Source: Pseudolabrys sp. (GTDB lineage Bacteria > Pseudomonadota > Alphaproteobacteria > Rhizobiales > Xanthobacteraceae). From it: 64,000 nucleotides of DNA. The position numbers were made by a program, and so were the translations under genes. Below, one piece after another: positions 1 to 9,211 of this stretch (positions within the stretch are counted from its first letter, which is position 1; every line of letters starts with the position of its first letter). The stretch is from contig JAURVZ010000029.1 of NCBI GenBank assembly GCA_030655215.1, forward strand, positions 1 to 64,000, given 5' to 3'. The notes beneath the pieces are model-generated. The model ran no database searches, was not told the origin of the DNA, and saw only the letters and a list, made by a program, of their open reading frames with translations.

Positions 1-686
1 TAGTTGATGACCGGCGTGCGGTTCTGCGTCACCGGCAGTCCATCCGGCAGAACGCCGGTGGCATAACGCTCGAACGAGTCGCCATCTTCGTGATTGGTCG
101 CCTGCGTCTGCTCGTCGAAGTGTTCCGAGAACGACGCTTCGAAGTGATTGACGGTCGGCATGTCGAGTACGTCGAGCCACATCACCGGATTATTGCCGGG
201 GTTGCCGTGATCATGCGGCGCCCAGTTGGCGGTGATGATGAAATCGCCATGACGCATCTGCGACTTCTCGCCTTCAACAGCTGTGTAGGCGCCGTCGCCT
301 TCCAGCATGAAGCGAATGGCCGAGGCCGAGTGACGATGCACTTCGGCGATTTCGCCCGGCATGATCAGCTGCACGCCGGCGAAGAGCGAATTGGTGATGC
401 GCGATTTGCCCGGCATGCCGGGGTTTTCGAGCACGAGCACGCGGCGCTCGGCTTCCTCAGCGCTGATGACGCCGCCTGCTTCCAGGATCAGGCGCTTGAC
501 GTCGGCGAACTTCCACACCGCCGCCAGATACTTGGTCTTCGGCTCGGGCGTCACGAGGCCCTTGAGCACTTCCCAAAGCGGCGCCATGTGAAACTTGGCG
601 ATCTTGTCGTAATAGGCCTGCCGCGAGCCTTCGATGTTGTGCTTTGAACCTGGTGTGGCTTGTTCAGCCGCGGTTGCAACCGCCAT
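1..686 (-). CDS. Gentisate 1,2-dioxygenase, partial (3' end outside window)
   Basis: This reading frame is open from an ATG at 686 to the left edge, so the ORF track omits it. The product begins MAVATAAEQATPG and contains two cupin-like histidine stretches: GEIAEVHRHSASAIRF near residue 110 and NWAPHDHGNPG near 155. This arrangement fits the bicupin gentisate dioxygenases, Fe(II) enzymes that cleave gentisate to maleylpyruvate in aromatic ring degradation. About 228 residues are visible of a family of roughly 350, so the C-terminal cupin is missing only because of the window edge. An FAH-family hydrolase at 5745-6617 could serve the same pathway. The family call is from motif recognition. Confidence 0.8.
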   Translation of the reverse strand, partial: MAVATAAEQATPGSKHNIEGSRQAYYDKIAKFHMAPLWEVLKGLVTPEPKTKYLAAVWKFADVKRLILEAGGVISAEEAERRVLVLENPGMPGKSRITNSLFAGVQLIMPGEIAEVHRHSASAIRFMLEGDGAYTAVEGEKSQMRHGDFIITANWAPHDHGNPGNNPVMWLDVLDMPTVNHFEASFSEHFDEQTQATNHEDGDSFERYATGVLPDGLPVTQNRTPVIN

Positions 687-793
687 GAAATGCTCCTTGG
701 ACCCGATGGTTTAATTTGTAACTTCATAGCGCATATCGGCGGCCAGCGGAACAGGCCCGCCATCCGGGCCGCTTTGCAGCCGAGGAATAGCTA

Positions 794-1789
794 CTAATCG
801 CCGAGCGGCTTTTGCTTCCGTTTCGGCCGGGCGCCTTTGCTGAGTTCCAGCGGCATCACGTCGAAAGCGATGCAGATGCGCTCCTGCTCGACGCCGAGCG
901 GTTCGGTGCCATGGTAAAAATAGCCCGGCATCAAGACGAGATGGCCCGGCTCCGGTTCGACCAGCCGCTGCTGCCAGCCGCTTTGCGCCGCATCGAGCCT
1001 TTCAGGCGGACCGACGCGCAGCCAGCCCTTGTTGCTGTGCGTCTCACGCGAAATCTCCGGACGCACGACGTAATAGACGCCGCTCAACCACGCCTTTGGA
1101 TGGATATGCGCGACATGATGTCCCTCGCTGCCCGACACGACGGCCCAGGCGCCGATCTTGTACGCGGCCGGACATGAAGCGATGAACGGGTGATCGTCGC
1201 TGGCCGGCAGCGCGGCAATATAGCGCGCGACCTGCCGATGTATCTCGGCGGCAAAAGCGCGGCACGCCGGCAGCGGCGATTCCATGATGCGGTTGTTGCG
1301 CCAGGCCTGACGAATGGCGCGCTCACCGGGCGAGTCATAAAATTTCAGGCCGTCTTTTACTTCCCTGCCCAGTTGGCCAAAAAAATCCACACCGGCGAAA
1401 TCGTGCGGCACGGCATTTGTGACCACGCGGAAGAAGCGATCGTAATCGGTCAGCGATGACACAGCCGCTTTGTCGCCTAGCACGCCGTTGGCGAAAGCAT
1501 TGGCCGCCAGCACCGGCGCGTAACGAACACCGCGCGCGATCAGCGCCGCTGTCGCATCGCGCAGCGCAATTGCCTCATCCACCGTCCGGACATCAGCGAT
1601 GCCCGGTTGCATCGATGGCCAGCGCAAATAGGCCTGACGAAACACACGGGCATATTCGTCATGGTCGCCACGCGCCGCCAAAGCCTCGGCCAGCGCAAAC
1701 AACAATTCCGGCGAATCCGGCTGCGCCGCGACGGCCTGACGCGCCAGCGCGTAGCGGGCTTCTGCGAGCGAGCCGAACGTGTCGCGCAT
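794..1789 (-). CDS. Putative 2OG-Fe(II) oxygenase with N-terminal TPR-like region
   Basis: The first 80 residues look like TPR helices (PDSPELLFALAEALAARGDHDEYARVFRQAY). The C-terminal half has the motif HIHPKAWLSGVYYV and a later LMPGYFYHGTEPL, which match the HxH...H iron-binding pattern of the putative 2OG-Fe(II) oxygenase family (2OG-FeII_Oxy_5 type). The substrate is unknown. The track starts at a TTG at 1825; I prefer the ATG at 1789 (MRDTFGSLAEARY, 331 aa), but the Shine-Dalgarno signal is weak for both. It lies between the gentisate dioxygenase and the SDR on the same strand. Confidence 0.6.
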   Translation of the reverse strand: MRDTFGSLAEARYALARQAVAAQPDSPELLFALAEALAARGDHDEYARVFRQAYLRWPSMQPGIADVRTVDEAIALRDATAALIARGVRYAPVLAANAFANGVLGDKAAVSSLTDYDRFFRVVTNAVPHDFAGVDFFGQLGREVKDGLKFYDSPGERAIRQAWRNNRIMESPLPACRAFAAEIHRQVARYIAALPASDDHPFIASCPAAYKIGAWAVVSGSEGHHVAHIHPKAWLSGVYYVVRPEISRETHSNKGWLRVGPPERLDAAQSGWQQRLVEPEPGHLVLMPGYFYHGTEPLGVEQERICIAFDVMPLELSKGARPKRKQKPLGD

Positions 1790-1858
1790 GGACTGGTTTC
1801 CCGCGGCGGACCTGACCGCAAGCAATTTTAGCAGGCAACCGGACCTTTTGAAACGACC

Positions 1859-2638
1859 CTAATTATTGGCCGAACCGCCGTCGACCACCAGCGACTGGCC
1901 GGTGACGAAGTCGCTGTCGCTGGAACACAGGAAAATCAGCGCGCCGAGCAGGTCCTCCGGATAGGCATCGCGCTTGAAGGCGCGGCTGTTGCGCACCGGA
2001 ATGCGTTCTTCCTCGACATGCTGCGAATTCTCGAGGCCCGTATCGGACAGGATGAATCCCGGCGTCAGCGTATTCACCGCAATGCCGTGGGCGCCGAGCT
2101 CGCGCGACAATGAGCGGGTGAAGGCCAGCATCGCGCCCTTGGAGAGCACATAAGGCAGCATGCGCGGCACACCCTTGTAAACCGTGCCGGAACCGATGTT
2201 GATGATCTTCCCGCTACCGGCCTTGACCATATGCGGCGCGACATGCCGCACCATCAGATACGGCCCGCGCACATTCACCGCCATCACCTTGTCCCAGGTC
2301 TCGATGTCCCACTCATTGTAAGCGCGCGGCTTCAACGTTGAATACACCGCAGCGTTGTTGATCAGGATATCGATCTTGCCGAACCGGGCCATGGTCTCGG
2401 CCGTAAGCGCCTTGACCGAATCTTCATCCGAGACGTCGGACACAAAACTTGTTGCCGCGTCTGCGCCATGCTGCGCGGCGATCTCGGCAGCCACGTCTTT
2501 GCCGTCAGCGATGTCGGCGATCATCACGCGCGCGCCTGCGGCTGCCAGCGCCAGTGAATAATGTTTGCCAATGCCCTTGGCGCCGCCGGTGACGATGGCG
2601 GTTTTTCCGGCCAGCCGGGCGCCCGTTGAATGGGTCAT
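1859..2638 (-). CDS. SDR-family NAD(P)-dependent oxidoreductase
   Basis: A classical short-chain dehydrogenase of about 259 aa. It shows the Rossmann glycine motif TGGAKGIG, the NNA motif (ILINNAAVY), the catalytic serine region (INIGSGTVY) and the YxxxK pair (YVLSKGA). The end, FVTGQSLVVDGG, is typical. A perfect GGAGG lies 5 nt from the ATG at 2638 and only 2 nt from the ATG at 2641, so 2638 is the better start. It is divergent from the NTF2-like gene at 2713. The substrate cannot be told; the oxidoreductase-rich neighbourhood suggests breakdown of a cyclic or aromatic compound. Confidence 0.85.
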   Translation of the reverse strand: MTHSTGARLAGKTAIVTGGAKGIGKHYSLALAAAGARVMIADIADGKDVAAEIAAQHGADAATSFVSDVSDEDSVKALTAETMARFGKIDILINNAAVYSTLKPRAYNEWDIETWDKVMAVNVRGPYLMVRHVAPHMVKAGSGKIINIGSGTVYKGVPRMLPYVLSKGAMLAFTRSLSRELGAHGIAVNTLTPGFILSDTGLENSQHVEEERIPVRNSRAFKRDAYPEDLLGALIFLCSSDSDFVTGQSLVVDGGSANN

Positions 2639-2712
2639 CATATCCTCCTTGATCGTCTCTTATGACGTGTGTGTATAAAGGCGTGGATGCCCGGCACAAG
2701 GCGGAGAATACA

Positions 2713-3309
2713 ATGAGCGACATCAAGGACCGGTCGGAAATCCGCGACCTGATCGAGAATTGGGTGCTGTGGCGCGATGGCCGGATGTGGGACCGCTTCC
2801 GCACAGTCTGGCACGCCGACGGGCACATGTGGGCGACCTGGTTTCAGGGCTCATTCGAGGACTTCATAAAAGTCAGCCAAGAGGGCTTCGCCAAGGGCGT
2901 GCGCATCAATCACATGCTGGGCGGCACCACGATCGAGATCAAAGGCAAGCGCGCCATTGCCCAGACCAAACTGTCGATTGCGCAGCGCGCCAAGGTCGAG
3001 GGCGTCCTGTGCGACGTCACCTGCTGGGGCCGCGCCTATGATTTCGTCGAAAAACGCAAAGGCCAATGGGGCATCGTGCTGCGGCGGCACACCTATGAAA
3101 AAGACCGCATTGATCCGGTTGAGCCCGGCGCCAAGGTCAAACTCGACGCCAAATTGCTTGCCCAGTTCCCTGAAGGGTACCGTCACCTCGCCTATTTACA
3201 GACGCGCATCGGCTACACCATCAAGGACGAGCTGCCCGGCATCGAAGGCCCCGCGCTGGACGAACTCTATGCCCAGGGCGCGGCGTGGCTGAAGGGCAAG
3301 AAGCTGTAG
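2713..3309 (+). CDS. NTF2-like / SnoaL-like family protein
   Basis: A 198-residue protein starting MSDIKDRSEIRDLIENW. It has the cone-shaped NTF2-like fold pattern: an N-terminal helix that starts with acidic and aromatic residues, then WHADGHMWATWFQGSFEDF. This family includes isomerases, hydrolases and dehydratases, and many members have no known function. The track begins at 2662, but the ATG at 2713 has GGAG upstream and starts at the conserved N-terminus. It is probably the first gene of a rightward run with the DoxX-like and OYE genes, which suggests a shared degradative role. Confidence 0.6.
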   Translation: MSDIKDRSEIRDLIENWVLWRDGRMWDRFRTVWHADGHMWATWFQGSFEDFIKVSQEGFAKGVRINHMLGGTTIEIKGKRAIAQTKLSIAQRAKVEGVLCDVTCWGRAYDFVEKRKGQWGIVLRRHTYEKDRIDPVEPGAKVKLDAKLLAQFPEGYRHLAYLQTRIGYTIKDELPGIEGPALDELYAQGAAWLKGKKL

Positions 3310-3311
3310 CT

Positions 3312-3432
3312 CGTCATGGCCGGGCATAGCCCGTCGAAGACGGGCGTAAACGCCCTATTGTCCCGGCCATCCACGTCTTGCTTTCACGAGACGAAAAGAC
3401 GTGGATGCCCGGCATTACGCCGGGCATGACGG
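3312..3432. repeat. REP-like intergenic palindromes
   Basis: Dense palindromes built on CGTCATGGCCGGGC and its complement GCCGGGCATGACG, with an internal CCACGTCTT/AAGACGTGG arm pair. A related partial copy (GCGTGGATGCCCGGC) sits at 2682-2696 in the next gap upstream. This style of repeat is common in Bradyrhizobiaceae intergenic regions. It lies between the NTF2-like gene and the DoxX-like gene, where it may form mRNA hairpins. Confidence 0.75.
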
Positions 3433-3506
3433 AGATGGGGTTGGCCTGCATCAATAGACATGCGAATTTGCGCCCAAGCGGCGAACCGACCGCAAGAGGA
3501 AGCGCG

Positions 3507-3893
3507 ATGTCGTTAGCCGACAAATTCAATCTGCTCGATGGATTCAACCTGTTGCGCATCGTCTGCGCGCTGTTCTTCATTCCGCACATCATCGGCAAGT
3601 TTACGGTGCCGCAGACCCTGGAGTTTTACGTCGCCGCCGGCTTCAAGCCGCCGAAATTCTGGATGTATCTCGCCGCCGCGATCGAAACTGTGCTGGCGCT
3701 GATGCTGTTCTTCGGCATCTACACCACCATTGCCGCCTCCCTGTCGTTCATCCATCTCAGCGTCGCGGCGATCGCGACCTATAGAGTGACGAAGTGCTGG
3801 ATCTGGGTGACCGGCGGCATCGAATATTGCGCATTCTGGGCGCTCGTCAGTCTGGCGCTCGCTTTGCACGCTTACAAAACTATCGGACTTTAA
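3507..3893 (+). CDS. DoxX-like small integral membrane protein
   Basis: A 128-residue protein with four hydrophobic segments, beginning MSLADKFNLLDGFNLLRIVCALFFIPH. The residues GKF just after the first membrane segment and the overall length match DoxX/DoxD-like proteins. The track start at 3378 runs through the REP palindrome; the ATG at 3507 follows AAGAGGAAG and is preferred. It probably forms an operon with the OYE gene 22 bp downstream. The DoxX family is linked to thiosulfate or redox metabolism in other organisms, but no function can be fixed here. Confidence 0.65.
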   Translation: MSLADKFNLLDGFNLLRIVCALFFIPHIIGKFTVPQTLEFYVAAGFKPPKFWMYLAAAIETVLALMLFFGIYTTIAASLSFIHLSVAAIATYRVTKCWIWVTGGIEYCAFWALVSLALALHAYKTIGL

Positions 3894-3915
3894 AATAACT
3901 CTGGAAGGAATACCG

Positions 3916-5025
3916 ATGACGAGCGCGTTGTTTTCACCCATCACGCTGCGCGGACTGACGCTGCCAAACCGCGTCGTGGTCTCGCCAATGTGCCAGTACA
4001 ATTCAACCGACGGCACCGCCAATGACTGGCACCTGATGCATTACGGCCAGTTCGTGCTGGGCGGTTTCGGATTGATCATCGCCGAGATGACCAACGTCAA
4101 TTCGGAGGGCCGCATCTCGCTGAAATGCGCCGGGCTCTACTCGGACGACAACGAAAAGGCGATCAAGCGCGTCATCGACTTCGCCAAACAGTACGGCCCG
4201 TCAAAGCATGGCGTTCAGATCGGCCATGCCGGCCGCAAGGGTTCGACCAAACCGCCGGCCGTCGGCGGCACGCCGCTGAGCAAGGAAGAAGGCGCCTGGG
4301 AGACACTCGCGCCGTCCGCCATTCCCTACGATCCGACCTGGCATGTGCCGCGCGCCATGACCAAGGACGAGATGAAGTCGACGCTTGAAGACTATGTCGA
4401 CATGGTCAAGCGCTCCGAGCGGGTTGGCTATGACCTGCTCGAACTGCACGCCGCGCACGGCTACCTGCTGCATCAGTTTCTGTCGCCGCTGTCGAACCAG
4501 CGCACCGACGACTATGGCGGCAGTCTGGAAAAGCGCATGCGCTATCCGCTGGAAGTGTTTGCGGCCGTCCGCGCCGCCTGGCCGAAGGACAAGCCGCTCG
4601 GCATCCGCGTCTCGGCGGTCGATTGGGTTGAGGGCGGCACGACGATCGAGGACACGATCCAGTTCGCGCACGCGCTTAAAGCGCTTGGCTGCGATTATAT
4701 GGACGTGTCGTCGGGACAGCTCGATTCCCGGCAGAAAATTCCATTCGCGCCGAATTTCAATGTGCCGTTCGCCGAGGCGATTAAAAAGGCCACCGGCATG
4801 CCGACAATGTCGGTCGGGCTGATCACCGATGCCCGCGAAGCCGAGAACATGGTCGCTTCCGGCAAGACCGACATGGTCGCGCTGGCCCGCGGTGCAATGT
4901 ACGACCCGCGCTGGCCCATTCACGCGGCGATGGAAGTCGGCGCTGAGCCACCGGTCGCGCCGCGCATGACTCCGGCGCATCCCAAACTGCGGCTGATGCT
5001 GTTTCCGGATTACAAACCGGCTTAG
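3916..5025 (+). CDS. NADH:flavin oxidoreductase (Old Yellow Enzyme, YqjM/XenA-like)
   Basis: A 369-aa TIM-barrel FMN enzyme. It shows SPMCQY near residue 27, with the regulatory Cys of the thermophilic-like OYE class, GVQIGHAGRKGS, and the active-site region ELHAAHGYLLHQFLSP followed by N-QRTDDYGGSLEKRMR. The C-terminal FMN-phosphate region reads ALARGAMYDPRWP. Such enzymes reduce activated C=C bonds in enones and xenobiotics using NAD(P)H. GGAAGGA precedes the ATG. Its neighbours are an FMN reductase and an SDR. Confidence 0.9.
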   Translation: MTSALFSPITLRGLTLPNRVVVSPMCQYNSTDGTANDWHLMHYGQFVLGGFGLIIAEMTNVNSEGRISLKCAGLYSDDNEKAIKRVIDFAKQYGPSKHGVQIGHAGRKGSTKPPAVGGTPLSKEEGAWETLAPSAIPYDPTWHVPRAMTKDEMKSTLEDYVDMVKRSERVGYDLLELHAAHGYLLHQFLSPLSNQRTDDYGGSLEKRMRYPLEVFAAVRAAWPKDKPLGIRVSAVDWVEGGTTIEDTIQFAHALKALGCDYMDVSSGQLDSRQKIPFAPNFNVPFAEAIKKATGMPTMSVGLITDAREAENMVASGKTDMVALARGAMYDPRWPIHAAMEVGAEPPVAPRMTPAHPKLRLMLFPDYKPA

Positions 5026-5075
5026 GCGACGCGCTCCGGGCGCAGCACGCGCTGCGCCCGGAAAACGCGGAGGCT

Positions 5076-5636
5076 TTAAGCCTTCACCCGCTCGATGAAC
5101 TTGGCGAAAGACGCAAGCTGCGTCTTGATGATGTCCTTGGTCGGCTGGTCGGCCAGTTCGAGCGTTTCCTTGTCGAACTTGTTCTGCGCCATGCCGACGA
5201 AAATCTCGGGCGTGCCGAACACGAAGCTGTTCATGTAGGTCATCGCCATGCGCAGGTGATACTGCATACGCGCGCCGCCGACCGGGCCCATGCTGGCCGA
5301 CTGGATCGCCACCGGCTTCTCCTTGAACGGCTGATCCTTCAGGCGCGACAGCCAGTCGAGCGCATTCTTGAGCGCGCCCGGAATGGTCCAGTTATATTCC
5401 GGCGTGACGATGATGACGCCATCGGCCGCGCGCACGGCGTCGGCGAAGGCGGTGACTTCGGCGGGAAAGCCGGCATCCTGGATATCGGAATTGTAGAACG
5501 GAAAGCCATCGAAAGCCGGCGCGGTGATGAACGTTATCTCAGGCGCCAGTGCCGGCAATGCACGCGCCAGCGCCGCGTTGTACGACTTCGCGCGCAGCGA
5601 GCCGCAAATCACCAGGATTTTGAGTTTGTCAGCCAT
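5076..5636 (-). CDS. NADPH-dependent FMN reductase (ChrR/azoreductase-like)
   Basis: A 186-aa flavodoxin-like protein. The N-terminal phosphate-binding loop is ICGSLRAKSYNAALAR; the flavin-contacting motifs are VTPEYNWTIPGALKNALDWLSR near residue 80 and SASMGPVGGARMQYHLR near 120. The family reduces FMN, quinones, azo dyes or chromate. The gene converges with the OYE gene, its stop lying 50 bp from the OYE stop. The physiological substrate is not predictable. Confidence 0.88.
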   Translation of the reverse strand: MADKLKILVICGSLRAKSYNAALARALPALAPEITFITAPAFDGFPFYNSDIQDAGFPAEVTAFADAVRAADGVIIVTPEYNWTIPGALKNALDWLSRLKDQPFKEKPVAIQSASMGPVGGARMQYHLRMAMTYMNSFVFGTPEIFVGMAQNKFDKETLELADQPTKDIIKTQLASFAKFIERVKA

Positions 5637-5744
5637 GTCGCCCTCTTTGAATGCAAAGGTACCAGGCTAACGCCTGGTACCTGCTGTTGTTCGACGAGGC
5701 TTGTGGCGCATCGGGAGGCGATGCGCAACGAGATCAAGGAATAC

Positions 5745-6617
5745 CTACTTCTCGTCTTCAATCGTATTGCTGAGAAGTCCGACGCCCTCGACTTCCACTT
5801 CAGCGGTATCGCCGGCCTTCATCCAGATTGGATCCGGCTTACGCGCATGGCCGACGCCCGACGGCGTGCCGGTGAACAGAATGTCGCCCGGCTCCAGGGT
5901 GATGCCTTCGGTCAGATAGACCAGCGACTCGGCAACCGGGAACATGAACAGGTCGGTGTTCGACGATTGCAGTTCGCGGCCGTTAAGCCGGGTCTGGATC
6001 TTCAGGCCCTTACCACCCTTCGGCAGTTCGTCGGCGGTGACCATCCACGGGCCAATGCTGCCGGACTGGTCGAAGTTCTTGCCCATGCCCCACTGCGTGG
6101 TGTGGCGCTGATATTCGCGGATCGAGCCTTCCATGCCGACGGAGTAGCCGGCGATGCAATCGGTGGCGTTCTCCAGCGTCAGGTGCTTGGCGCGCTTGCC
6201 AATGATGACGACGAGCTCACCTTCATAGTCGAACTGGATCGACTTCTTCGGCCGCAGCAGCGGTTCATTGTGGCCGGTCAGCGACGACAGCATGCGGAAG
6301 AAGATCGACTGGAATTTCGGGATGTTGTCTTTCTGCGGGCCTTCCTTGACATGGTCGAGGTAGTTGAGGCCAAGGCAGATGATCTTGCCCGGATTGGCGA
6401 CCGGCAGCGCGAATTTGAGGCCCTTGAGCGGCACCTTGGCGGAGGCCGGCGCCTTCTTCACGGTCTCGGCTAGTGCCTTCATGTCGCCACCGGCGCGCAG
6501 GAAGGCGCCCAGTTCGCTCGGCAGCTTGGCGTCGGCCGCCTGCACGTCGACAACATTGTCGCCGTCGACGATACCCATGCGGATGCCGTTATTGGAATGG
6601 AAATTGACGATCTTCAT
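5745..6617 (-). CDS. Fumarylacetoacetate hydrolase (FAH) family protein
   Basis: A 290-aa protein with the FAH C-terminal fold: LGLNYLDHVKE near residue 82, metal ligands in FDYEGELVVIIGK near 130, and GDILFTGTPSGVGHARKP near 250. Family members cleave or hydrate beta-diketo acids: fumarylpyruvate hydrolase, ureidoglycolate lyase-like and 2-keto-pentenoate hydratase types. Fumarylpyruvate hydrolase would complete the gentisate route with the dioxygenase at the left edge, but no maleylpyruvate isomerase is visible, so that is inference. Confidence 0.85.
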   Translation of the reverse strand: MKIVNFHSNNGIRMGIVDGDNVVDVQAADAKLPSELGAFLRAGGDMKALAETVKKAPASAKVPLKGLKFALPVANPGKIICLGLNYLDHVKEGPQKDNIPKFQSIFFRMLSSLTGHNEPLLRPKKSIQFDYEGELVVIIGKRAKHLTLENATDCIAGYSVGMEGSIREYQRHTTQWGMGKNFDQSGSIGPWMVTADELPKGGKGLKIQTRLNGRELQSSNTDLFMFPVAESLVYLTEGITLEPGDILFTGTPSGVGHARKPDPIWMKAGDTAEVEVEGVGLLSNTIEDEK

Positions 6618-6734
6618 TGCGCTCTTGCCTCACCTGAATATTGGCGGCCCGGCCTGATGCGGCGGGCGCGGGCATGGCTTAGCGCAGACCGGCGCGCACG
6701 GAAAGCGCCCGGCAACGCCTTTCGGACTGCGAAA

Positions 6735-7718
6735 TCAGCCCTTCGGGCCCATCGTGAAGGCCTGCACCGAGAAATACTTCTTGGCGTCGGTCCAGACAGC
6801 GGACGGCTGCCAGCCGACACCGCGCGCCAACGCACCAAGCGACTCGACTGAATACTTGTAGGAGTTCTCGGTGTGGATGGTCTCGCCGGCGCGGAAGTCA
6901 AAGCACTCGCCGGCAACCTTGACCTTTTGCCGCTTCAGGCTGGCCAGATGCATCTCAATGCGATGACGTTCGCGGTTGAAGAAGGCGTGATGCTCAAACG
7001 ACTTGATATCGAAAGTGCCGCCGAGTTCGCGGTTGATGCGTACCAGAAGATTGAGGTTGAACTTGGCGGTGACACCGGCCGCATCATTATAGGCGGCGTT
7101 GAGAATGTCGGTCGGCTTGATCAGGTCGGCGCCGATGATCAGCTTGGAATTCGGCCCGAGGATTTTCGCGGCATTGCGCAGGAAGCTGGATGCTTCATGC
7201 GGCTCGAAATTGCCGATGGTCGAACCCGGGAATAGGCCGACGCGCACGGGCGCGGCTTTGGCTTCCTCAGGCAACTCAAACTCATGCGTGAAGTCGGCGG
7301 CGACCGGCTGAATGTTCAGCCGCGGAAAGTCGAGCTGCAGCGCGTCGGCTTCGCGCTCCAGCATCTCGCCGGAAATATCGACCGGCACATAGGCCGCGAG
7401 CACCGGAGCCGCCGCCAGCAGGATGCGCGCCTTCTTGTTCGAACCGGAGCCGAACTCCACCAGCGCCGCGCCTGCCGGCACCAGCCGCATGATTTCGGCT
7501 GCGTTGTCCTGCAGAATGTGCATCTCGCAGCGCGTCGGATAGTACTCGGCCTGATCGGTGATGCGGTCGAACAGCTGCGAGCCGGCGGCATCGTAGAAAT
7601 ATTTCGGCGGCAAATGCTTGCGCCGCGCACCGAGACCTTTCAGCACATCATGCTTGAACGTCGAAATATCGACGTCGTCGGCTATCGGCAAAGCAGATCG
7701 TGCAAGCGCAACCATCAT
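6735..7718 (-). CDS. egtD: L-histidine N(alpha)-methyltransferase EgtD
   Basis: EgtD trimethylates histidine to hercynine with SAM, the first step of ergothioneine synthesis. The 327-aa product has the family hallmarks KYFYDAAGSQLFDRIT near residue 38, the SAM loop VEFGSGSNKKARILL near 87, VDISGEMLE near 115, LFPGSTIGNFEP near 162, and the histidine-binding tail IHTENSYKYS. The length is typical. It follows egtB by 41 bp on the same strand, an egtBD operon. The second of the two start methionines (7715) has the better spacing from AGAGG. Confidence 0.93.
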   Translation of the reverse strand: MMVALARSALPIADDVDISTFKHDVLKGLGARRKHLPPKYFYDAAGSQLFDRITDQAEYYPTRCEMHILQDNAAEIMRLVPAGAALVEFGSGSNKKARILLAAAPVLAAYVPVDISGEMLEREADALQLDFPRLNIQPVAADFTHEFELPEEAKAAPVRVGLFPGSTIGNFEPHEASSFLRNAAKILGPNSKLIIGADLIKPTDILNAAYNDAAGVTAKFNLNLLVRINRELGGTFDIKSFEHHAFFNRERHRIEMHLASLKRQKVKVAGECFDFRAGETIHTENSYKYSVESLGALARGVGWQPSAVWTDAKKYFSVQAFTMGPKG

Positions 7719-7759
7719 GGCCTCTTACTTCTACTTCCGAAGAACAAGCAACTTATCGA

Positions 7760-9025
7760 CTAGACAAATTCCGCAAGACGCACGCTGGTAAATTGCCAGC
7801 GCGCCGGCGGAACGAAGAAATTTCGGTAACTCACGCGATCATGGTCTTCGGGGGTCGCCAGTGACGAACCCCGCAACACCATCGTGTTGATCATGAACTT
7901 GCCGTTGTACTCGCCAAGTGCGCCCTCGGCCGCGCGGTAGCCCGGATAGGGCAAATAGGCACTGCGAGTCCATTGCCAAGCCAGACCGAAACCATCGGCG
8001 AGCAATCCGGCGCGCGCCGCGACCTCCCATTCCTGCTCACTTGGCAGGTGTTTGCCGGCAAAACGGGCATAGGCCTCGGCTTCGTAATAGCTGACATGCA
8101 AAACCGGCTGGGCCAAATCCACAGGTTTCAGGCCGCCGAGCGTCATGACGTGCCACTGGCCGTCCTTCTTCTGCCAGTAGCCGGGTGCCTCCCAGCCTTC
8201 CTTCTCCACCGTGCTCCAGCCGTCCGACAGCCAGAGCGAAGGCGTCGTGTATGCACCAGCCTCGATAAACTTAATCCACTCGGCATTGGTGACGAGATGG
8301 CGCGCGATGCGCACATTCGGGATCAATGCGTCGTGGCGCGGCAGCTCATTGTCGAAGCAATAGCCGTCACCGTCATGGCCGACCGCATGAATACCATTCG
8401 GCACAGCCACAAAGTCATCGGCATCCAGGCTACGCGGTCCCTGCCCGGCGCGCGGCAACTGCCATGCTGCGTCATAGACAGGGTTGGTCGGGTTATGCGC
8501 GAAGGCATGCAGGATATCGGTGAGAACCAGCTCCTGATGCTGCTGTTCGTGATGCAGGCCGATCTCGAGAATTTCGAACACCTGGGCTGCGTCGGCTTCC
8601 GGCACGGTCTCGATCAGGCGCACCACGGCGGCATCGACATGCGCACGATAGTTCGTGACGTCCTCGGCGTTCGGCCGGGTGATCAGGCCGCGCTGCGGCC
8701 GCGCATGGCGCGGGCCGGCGGCGACATAATAAGAGTTGAACAGGAACGGAAAGCGCTCGTCGAAAATCCTGTACGACGGGTCATTCGGCACCAGCAGGAA
8801 TTGCTCAAAGAACCAGGTGACGTGCGCGCGGTGCCATTTCACCGGCGAGGCATCCGGCATGGACTGGACGATCTGGTCCTCGACCGACAGATGCGAGGCG
8901 CGGGCTTCGGTCTCGCCGCGGACCCGGCGGAACGCCTCAACCCAGCCGCCGCGTCCTTCCGGGACCTTTCGTGCATCAGAAACGGCCGCGCCGCGCGGAC
9001 CTAACGAAATAGCGGCACGCGCCAT
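7760..9025 (-). CDS. egtB: Hercynine sulfoxide synthase EgtB
   Basis: EgtB is a nonheme iron enzyme that joins hercynine to cysteine or gamma-glutamylcysteine with O2. The N-terminal DinB-like domain carries HRAHVTWFFE and the HxxxHxE iron motif in HHEQQHQEL; the C-terminal formylglycine-generating-like domain contains NAEWIKFIEAGAY and WEVAARAGL. The track extends to 9229, but the ATG at 9025 (MARAAISLGPRG, 421 aa) follows GGAGAC and the extra 68 residues look non-coding. No egtA or egtC is nearby, which fits the two-gene proteobacterial arrangement. Confidence 0.93.
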   Translation of the reverse strand: MARAAISLGPRGAAVSDARKVPEGRGGWVEAFRRVRGETEARASHLSVEDQIVQSMPDASPVKWHRAHVTWFFEQFLLVPNDPSYRIFDERFPFLFNSYYVAAGPRHARPQRGLITRPNAEDVTNYRAHVDAAVVRLIETVPEADAAQVFEILEIGLHHEQQHQELVLTDILHAFAHNPTNPVYDAAWQLPRAGQGPRSLDADDFVAVPNGIHAVGHDGDGYCFDNELPRHDALIPNVRIARHLVTNAEWIKFIEAGAYTTPSLWLSDGWSTVEKEGWEAPGYWQKKDGQWHVMTLGGLKPVDLAQPVLHVSYYEAEAYARFAGKHLPSEQEWEVAARAGLLADGFGLAWQWTRSAYLPYPGYRAAEGALGEYNGKFMINTMVLRGSSLATPEDHDRVSYRNFFVPPARWQFTSVRLAEFV

Positions 9026-9211
9026 GAAAGTCTCCGTCACCAAGGGTAATGCCGTCCGGACTACATACAGATACGAACAATGGCGGCAATTGTTCCACCG
9101 GCGGCCTGGCGGGGCAACTATACCTCCGGCCAGCCTCGGCCCGAATGACGTGCGTATTAATGGCGCGAATTCAAGGTTGCCCTTGGCGTCACCGCCGGTT
9201 CTTGCGCTAAT

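Noticed and set aside
5256-6473. 405-aa plus-strand ORF
   Set aside because: It covers the FMN reductase and FAH genes in antisense, with no motif.
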